Below, piece by piece: positions 59,336 to 64,000 of a stretch of 64,000 nt of DNA (position 1 is its first letter; the number at the start of each line of letters is the position of its first letter). The stretch spans positions 1-64,000 of the forward strand of contig CANSTU010000007.1 of the NCBI GenBank assembly GCA_947650005.1, in the 5' to 3' direction. The stretch is from an uncultured Lachnospiraceae bacterium. Its GTDB lineage: Bacteria; Bacillota; Clostridia; Lachnospirales; Lachnospiraceae. The notes beneath the pieces are model-generated. The model was given only the letters and a program-made list of their open reading frames with translations. It was not told where the DNA came from and ran no database searches. Made by a program: the position numbers and the translations under genes.

Positions 59336-60022
59336 TCAGCCGCATCCATCCACCCCACAGCAAAAACCAGCCCTTTTCCCTTCTTCCGATGTCTCTCCCT
59401 CCGGCGCATTGCCTCCAGATCTCTTTTCCTCCTGCCGCAAAATCTCCGCCATCTCCTGCCTGGTGTATCTCTCCACGCTTATCCTATTCCCGTTGATATA
59501 AATTGTTGGAACCGTTTTCACCCGGAGCACGTCCTTTGCATACGCCACCGCTTCTTTTTCCTTTGCACAATAGGCTCCTTCCAGCAAGGCTGCGCGGTAC
59601 TCTTTTCCGTCCAGCCCAATCTTTTCAGCCAAACGGACGAGCACCTCCAAATCTCCGATATCACTTTCTTCTATAAAATAAGCCCGATACATGAGATCAT
59701 TATATTCATCCCCGCAATTCTTCTCACAAGCAAAATACCATCCCTCAAAAGCAAGCCGCGTATAGGGACGGGGAATCACAGCAGGAGGAAGCTTCATATC
59801 CAGCCCCAGTTCCCTCGCAGGTTCCACCAGAATCTTGTAATGCGCCTTCCTGTTCTCATCATGATAGGTATCCACCCGCTCCTTTGGCTCCTCGGTCAGT
59901 TCAAATGGCTGCGTGCGGATCCGGGCCTCAATCCCGGTTTCCCCAAGGGCCTGCTCTATTGCCTCTTTGGCTACCAGGCAGTATGGGCAGACATAATCCG
60001 TTACCATTAAAATGTCCAGCAT
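59336..60022 (-). CDS. DsbA-family thiol oxidoreductase (FrnE-like) with Cys-rich tail
   Basis: Cytoplasmic thioredoxin-fold protein of 228 residues without signal peptide. The active site is DYVCPYCLVAK (CPYC, residues 12-15), and the cis-Pro loop is VKTVPTIYING; the helical insertion between them is as in the FrnE/2-hydroxychromene isomerase-like group. The C-terminal tail after a charged linker ends GFCCGVDGCG, with three Cys, which is unusual and could bind metal or form a second redox site. AAAGGAGAACT precedes the ATG. It lies downstream of glgP but a long hairpin (60048-60114) separates them. Confidence 0.88.
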   Translation of the reverse strand: MLDILMVTDYVCPYCLVAKEAIEQALGETGIEARIRTQPFELTEEPKERVDTYHDENRKAHYKILVEPARELGLDMKLPPAVIPRPYTRLAFEGWYFACEKNCGDEYNDLMYRAYFIEESDIGDLEVLVRLAEKIGLDGKEYRAALLEGAYCAKEKEAVAYAKDVLRVKTVPTIYINGNRISVERYTRQEMAEILRQEEKRSGGNAPEGETSEEGKRAGFCCGVDGCG

Positions 60023-60047
60023 AGTTCTCCTTTCCCAACGAATACGT

Positions 60048-60114
60048 ATGCTCCTTTTCCGGTAAGTGGCTGGCGTTCCCGCGTTTATCCCACCTCTGCC
60101 CGGAAAAGGAGCAT
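60048..60114 (-). terminator. Terminator-like hairpin after glgP
   Basis: ATGCTCCTTTTCCGG and its exact reverse complement form a 15-bp stem around a 37-nt loop, just past the glgP stop. Confidence 0.6.
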
Positions 60115-60126
60115 ATTACTTAAGGA

Positions 60127-62616
60127 TTATTTCGACTTTGTATCCTTCTTAGGCAGCACCAACTTGTCCAAGTGCCAGATCTCATCCACGTATTCCTGGA
60201 TGGTACGGTCGGAGCTGAATTTACCACAACATGCCACATTCAGAATCGCGCTTCTGGCCCATGCCTTCTCGTCGCGGTAAGCGGCCTCCACCCTGTTCTG
60301 CGTTTCCGCATATGCCTTGAAATCCTTCAGGATAAAGTACATGTCCGCTTTGGATGTGCTCTGGGTGTTCAGCAGAGAATTATACAGCGGACGGAACAGC
60401 TCCGTATCATAGGGAGCAAAGGTTCCGTTAATCAATTCCATCAATACCCTGCGCACATCAGGGTCGTTATTGAAAATATCCATGGGATAGTAACCGCCGT
60501 AGTTCTCGTATTGGATTACCTCATCGGAACTCAGGCCGAAGAGGAATACGTTCTCTTCTCCCACTTCCTCCACGATCTCCACATTGGCGCCGTCCATGGT
60601 GCCCAACGTAAGCGCGCCATTGAGCATGAACTTCATATTACCCGTACCGGAAGCCTCTTTGCTGGCCGTAGAAATCTGCTCGGACACATCCGCAGCCGCA
60701 AAAATCCATTCCGCATTGGACACCTTATAATCTTCGATAAATACCACCTTAATCCTGCCGCCGATGGCCGGGTCGTTGTTCACCACATCCGCCACTGCAT
60801 TGATCAGTTTAATGGTCAGTTTCGCCGTGTGGTAACCCGCCGCCGCCTTGGCGCCAAAGATAAACGTCCTGGGATAGAAATCCCTTTCCGGATGATCTTT
60901 GAGTTCATTATACAGATAAATGATATGCAGGATGTTGAGAAGCTGCCTCTTGTACTCATGGAGCCGCTTCACCTGTACGTCGAAGATGGAACGGGGATCC
61001 ACCTCTACACCGTTGTGCTCCTGGATATATTTGGCCAGGCGCACCTTGTTGCGGTATTTGATGTTCATGAATTCCTTCTGTGCCTTCTCATCGTCTGCAT
61101 AGATCTTTAAACCGCCGATCTTAGACAAATCCGTGATCCAGTCGCTTCCCACATGATCCGTAACCCATCCCGCCAGAAGCGGATTGCCATGGAGCAGGAA
61201 CCTTCTCTGGGTAATGCCGTTTGTCTTATTATTGAATTTCTCCGGCATCATTTCATAGAAATCTTTCAGTTCCTGGTGTTTGAGGATCTCCGTATGCAGC
61301 TTGGCCACCCCGTTTACGGAATAACCTGCTACGATAGCCAGATGCGCCATCTTCACCTGACCGTCATAGATAATAGCCATCTTGGCAATCTTGTTCTGAT
61401 CCCCTGGATACTGCCTAGCCACCTGATCCACAAACCTGCGGTTGATTTCCTCCACAATCTGATAGATCCTGGGCAGAAGCCTTGAAAACAGCTCGATAGG
61501 CCATTTTTCCAGTGCTTCTGACATGATCGTATGATTGGTGTAGGCACAGGTCTTCGTGGTCACGTTCCACGCCTCTTCCCAGGACAGATAATAGTCGTCC
61601 ATCAGGATCCGCATCAGTTCCGCGATCGCCACCGTGGGATGGGTATCATTGAGCTGGAAAGTCACCTTCTCATGGAATTTCCTGATGTCATCGTGGGATC
61701 TCATATACTTGGCCACCGCGGCCTGCACGGAAGCGGAAATGAAGAAATACTGCTGTTTTAAGCGCAATTCCTTTCCCGCATAATGGTTATCGTTGGGATA
61801 GAGCACCTCCACGATATTCTTGGCCAGATTTTCCTGTTCCACCGCCTTCTGGTAGTCCCCTTTATCGAAGGAATCCAGATGGAAACACTCCACTGCCTCC
61901 GCATCCCAGATGCGCAGGGTATTTACGAGGCCGCTGCCATATCCAACAATGGGCATATCGTAAGGCACGGCTTTCACGGACTGATATCCTTCCTGCTTAA
62001 AACAGTTGCGGCCGTTCTCATCCGCATAGACTCTCACATAGCCGCCGAATTTTACTTCCTTGGCATATTCCGGGCGGCGCAGTTCAAAGGGATTTCCGTC
62101 TGCCAGCCAGTTGTCCGGCACTTCTATCTGGAAACCGTCCCGAATCTGCTGCTTGAACATCCCGTAACGATAGCGGATGCCGCAACCATAGGCTTCATAA
62201 CCCAGTGTGGCCAGGGAATCCAGGAAGCAGGCCGCCAAACGGCCCAGACCGCCATTGCCCAACGCCGCATCCGGCTCCTGATCCTCCACCCGATTGATAT
62301 CCAGGCCCAGTTCCTCCAGAGCCTCCGCCACGCCCTCATAAGCCTGCAGATTGATCAGATTGTTGCCCAACGCACGTCCCATCAGGAATTCCATGGACAT
62401 ATAATACACCATCTTGGGATCCTGCTTCTCGAATTCCCGCTGGCTTTCCATCCAGTTATCCACAATCTCATCCTTGATGGTATACGCCACAGCCTGGAAT
62501 ACCTGCTGTTGCGTGGCCTCCTCAAGGGTTTTGCGATACAGAGTTTTTACATTGTCTCTGACATCTTTCTTAAAAAGTTCTTTGTCGAAGTTCCGGGATG
62601 TTGTTCTATTGAGCAT
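60127..62616 (-). CDS. glgP: Glycogen/maltodextrin phosphorylase
   Basis: PLP enzyme of 829 residues that releases glucose-1-phosphate from alpha-1,4-glucans. The N-terminal part has EFLMGRALGNNLINLQAY and the glycine-rich AALGNGGLGRLAACFLDSLATLGY; the PLP lysine is in EASGTGNMKFMLNGALTLGTMDGANVEI. The length matches the family. The start overlaps the ileS end by 11 nt, and its GAAGGAGGA ribosome site is part of the ileS coding sequence, so it is cotranscribed and coupled to ileS. Confidence 0.97.
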   Translation of the reverse strand: MLNRTTSRNFDKELFKKDVRDNVKTLYRKTLEEATQQQVFQAVAYTIKDEIVDNWMESQREFEKQDPKMVYYMSMEFLMGRALGNNLINLQAYEGVAEALEELGLDINRVEDQEPDAALGNGGLGRLAACFLDSLATLGYEAYGCGIRYRYGMFKQQIRDGFQIEVPDNWLADGNPFELRRPEYAKEVKFGGYVRVYADENGRNCFKQEGYQSVKAVPYDMPIVGYGSGLVNTLRIWDAEAVECFHLDSFDKGDYQKAVEQENLAKNIVEVLYPNDNHYAGKELRLKQQYFFISASVQAAVAKYMRSHDDIRKFHEKVTFQLNDTHPTVAIAELMRILMDDYYLSWEEAWNVTTKTCAYTNHTIMSEALEKWPIELFSRLLPRIYQIVEEINRRFVDQVARQYPGDQNKIAKMAIIYDGQVKMAHLAIVAGYSVNGVAKLHTEILKHQELKDFYEMMPEKFNNKTNGITQRRFLLHGNPLLAGWVTDHVGSDWITDLSKIGGLKIYADDEKAQKEFMNIKYRNKVRLAKYIQEHNGVEVDPRSIFDVQVKRLHEYKRQLLNILHIIYLYNELKDHPERDFYPRTFIFGAKAAAGYHTAKLTIKLINAVADVVNNDPAIGGRIKVVFIEDYKVSNAEWIFAAADVSEQISTASKEASGTGNMKFMLNGALTLGTMDGANVEIVEEVGEENVFLFGLSSDEVIQYENYGGYYPMDIFNNDPDVRRVLMELINGTFAPYDTELFRPLYNSLLNTQSTSKADMYFILKDFKAYAETQNRVEAAYRDEKAWARSAILNVACCGKFSSDRTIQEYVDEIWHLDKLVLPKKDTKSK

Positions 62617-64000
62617 TTCCTTCCTCCTTCTCTATTCCGATCATAACCTTTTCTCCGTTCACGTTCCATTCCTTCTGGATTTTTAGGCCTTCTCCTGCGC
62701 CGATGGACTCAGCAAGCACCTTGCCTGCAATCACTTCCCGATTGGCGGAAGCGATTTGCGCGATCTTTTCATTTCCGGCAAAGGACACCCGGATATGATC
62801 CATTACTTCTAGTCCGGAATCCTTTCTCATGGTCTGGATCTTGCTGATGATCTCGTATACGAAGCCTTCCTCAATCAATTCGTCCGACAAATTGGTATCC
62901 AGCACCACCGTCAGCTGATTGTCCGCCTCGGATACATATCCCTCTTTCTGGGACATCTCGATGAGCAGGTCTTCTTTTGTCAGGCGCACCTCCACGCCGT
63001 TCACCTCAAAGGCCAAAGCCCCGTTTTCATTCAGCTCATCCATGGCCGCGTTTCCGTCCAGAGCGGACAGGGTTTTCTGGATGCCGCCCAGCTGTTTGCC
63101 GTACTTCGGCCCCACTGTGCGCAGCTGCGGTTTGAAGGTATAAGTGGTGAAATCTCTCACGTCCTGTGTGAAAACCACTTTCTTCACATTCAGCTCCTCT
63201 TCCACAATTTCTTTATAGAAGTCATCCAACGCGCCACTCGCCTTCACAAACATGGTGCCAATAGGCTGGCGGTTCTTGATGTTGGCGGTATTCCTGCAGG
63301 CGCGTCCCATGACCACCAGCTTCACCACCTCGTCCATATCCTTTTCCAGCTTTTCATCCACCTGCGCCGCATCCGCCGCGGGGAAGTCGCACAGATGCAC
63401 GCTTTCCAAAGCTGCCTTATCCAGGCTTCTCACCAAGTTCTGATAGATTTCCTCAGCCATGAAGGGAATCATGGGCGCGCACAGCTTGGACAATGTCACC
63501 AGCGCGGTATACAGGGTCATATAGGCGTTGATCTTATCCTGCTCCATGCCCTTAGCCCAGAAACGTTCCCTGCTTCTTCTCACATACCAGTTACTGCATT
63601 CGTCCACGAAATCCTGCAATGCCCTGGCTGCCTCCGGAATCTGGTAGCCGTCCAAGCGGGTGTCCACCTCAGTAATCAGCGTGTTCAGACGGCTTAAGAG
63701 CCATTTATCCATCACGGACAATTTGTCATATTCCAGCGTATATTGTGAAGCGTCGAAGCCGTCGATATTGGCGTATAACACGAAGAAAGCATAAGTGTTC
63801 CAAAGCGTTCCCATGAACTTCCTCTGCCCTTCCACCACCGCTTTGCCGTGGAAACGGCTGGGCAGCCAGGGCGCGCTGCTGGAATAGAAATACCAGCGTA
63901 TCGCGTCAGCCCCGTAATCCCGCAGGGCGTCGAAGGGATCGATGGCGTTCCCCTTGGACTTACTCATCTTCTGTCCGTTCTCATCCTGCACAAGCCCCAG
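62606..64000 (-). CDS. ileS: Isoleucyl-tRNA synthetase, C-terminal part (runs off the window)
   Basis: The 3' 465 codons of a class I synthetase; the 5' part lies beyond position 64000. The ATP-binding motif KMSKSKGN is near the visible beginning, followed by the anticodon-binding domain (DKWLLSRLNTLITEVDTRL, YVRRSRERFWAKG). The C-terminal region (VRDFTTYTFKPQLRTVGPKYGKQLGG) resembles the type-2 IleS found in many Clostridia and eukaryote-like enzymes, which is usually insensitive to mupirocin; that is inferred from the motif. No C-terminal zinc ribbon is seen. It is cotranscribed with glgP. Confidence 0.93.
   Translation of the reverse strand: MGLVQDENGQKMSKSKGNAIDPFDALRDYGADAIRWYFYSSSAPWLPSRFHGKAVVEGQRKFMGTLWNTYAFFVLYANIDGFDASQYTLEYDKLSVMDKWLLSRLNTLITEVDTRLDGYQIPEAARALQDFVDECSNWYVRRSRERFWAKGMEQDKINAYMTLYTALVTLSKLCAPMIPFMAEEIYQNLVRSLDKAALESVHLCDFPAADAAQVDEKLEKDMDEVVKLVVMGRACRNTANIKNRQPIGTMFVKASGALDDFYKEIVEEELNVKKVVFTQDVRDFTTYTFKPQLRTVGPKYGKQLGGIQKTLSALDGNAAMDELNENGALAFEVNGVEVRLTKEDLLIEMSQKEGYVSEADNQLTVVLDTNLSDELIEEGFVYEIISKIQTMRKDSGLEVMDHIRVSFAGNEKIAQIASANREVIAGKVLAESIGAGEGLKIQKEWNVNGEKVMIGIEKEEGNAQ

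Overview
The window looks like chromosomal DNA of a gut-type Clostridia bacterium, most likely a Lachnospiraceae member. This is inferred from gene content and style, not from a database match: moderately high G+C, strong GGAGG-type ribosome sites, a T-box leader on a tRNA synthetase gene, a DUF3842 gene, a Spo0A-type DNA-binding domain, a type-2-like IleS, and many ABC/glycosidase/ROK sugar genes. No rRNA, tRNA, CRISPR array, transposase or phage gene was seen. Forty-nine protein genes or gene parts are supported, plus two or three candidate leader ORFs.

Layout. 0.1-13 kb is mostly housekeeping: a GH2 glycosidase, T-box-controlled proS, map, an ABC-F ATPase, a SIMPL lipoprotein, DUF3842, a secreted propeller-like protein, a DMT exporter, then a divergent pair made of a stand-alone Spo0A C-terminal domain and a small XRE regulator. 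13-18 kb holds an FAD oxidoreductase, a radical SAM/SPASM protein and a polytopic DUF6044-like membrane protein. 18-23 kb is a sulfur amino acid block (cysK, metN, metI, metQ, Rrf2 regulator) behind a strong promoter with a palindromic operator-like site. 23-34 kb holds an FGGY kinase, a carbamate-kinase-like protein, a HAD phosphatase, an LspA-like peptidase, a sugar isomerase, two Gfo/Idh oxidoreductases, a MATE exporter and a ROK protein. 34-41 kb has an ABC-2 type exporter with a LytTR regulator whose phosphoacceptor Asp is Glu, a NahK-like kinase and a polyphosphate:AMP phosphotransferase. 41-47 kb has a propeller lipoprotein, DeoR regulator, glycerol-1-phosphate dehydrogenase and an (alpha/alpha)6 glycosidase. 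47-59 kb is one sugar-utilisation cluster on the minus strand: ROK repressor, LplB/LplC-like permeases, LplA-like binding lipoprotein, DUF6259-like glycosidase, NagB-like isomerase, PfkB kinase and GH4 glycosidase. 59-64 kb holds a DsbA-like protein, glgP and the 3' part of ileS.

Two non-coding systems stand out. First, about twenty loci carry a short leader repeat: an arm starting GCGTGAAATCAGCGATT, then CCTGATTTG, a G+C-rich hairpin whose two sides vary together, then CAGATGGGAGTTA. It usually sits so that its GGGAG is the Shine-Dalgarno of the next gene. Many copies can encode a tiny peptide ending RADGS whose stop lies at or over the next start codon, and some copies supply the last codons of the upstream gene. 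Second, three intergenic loci (2171-2471, 33737-34054, 57626-57830) carry long inverted repeats. Their arms of 56-110 bp are unrelated between loci, but all three loops hold the same roughly 85-nt core. The core contains a stem that covaries between copies, so this looks like a family of structured elements with locus-specific arms. I do not recognise it as a described family.
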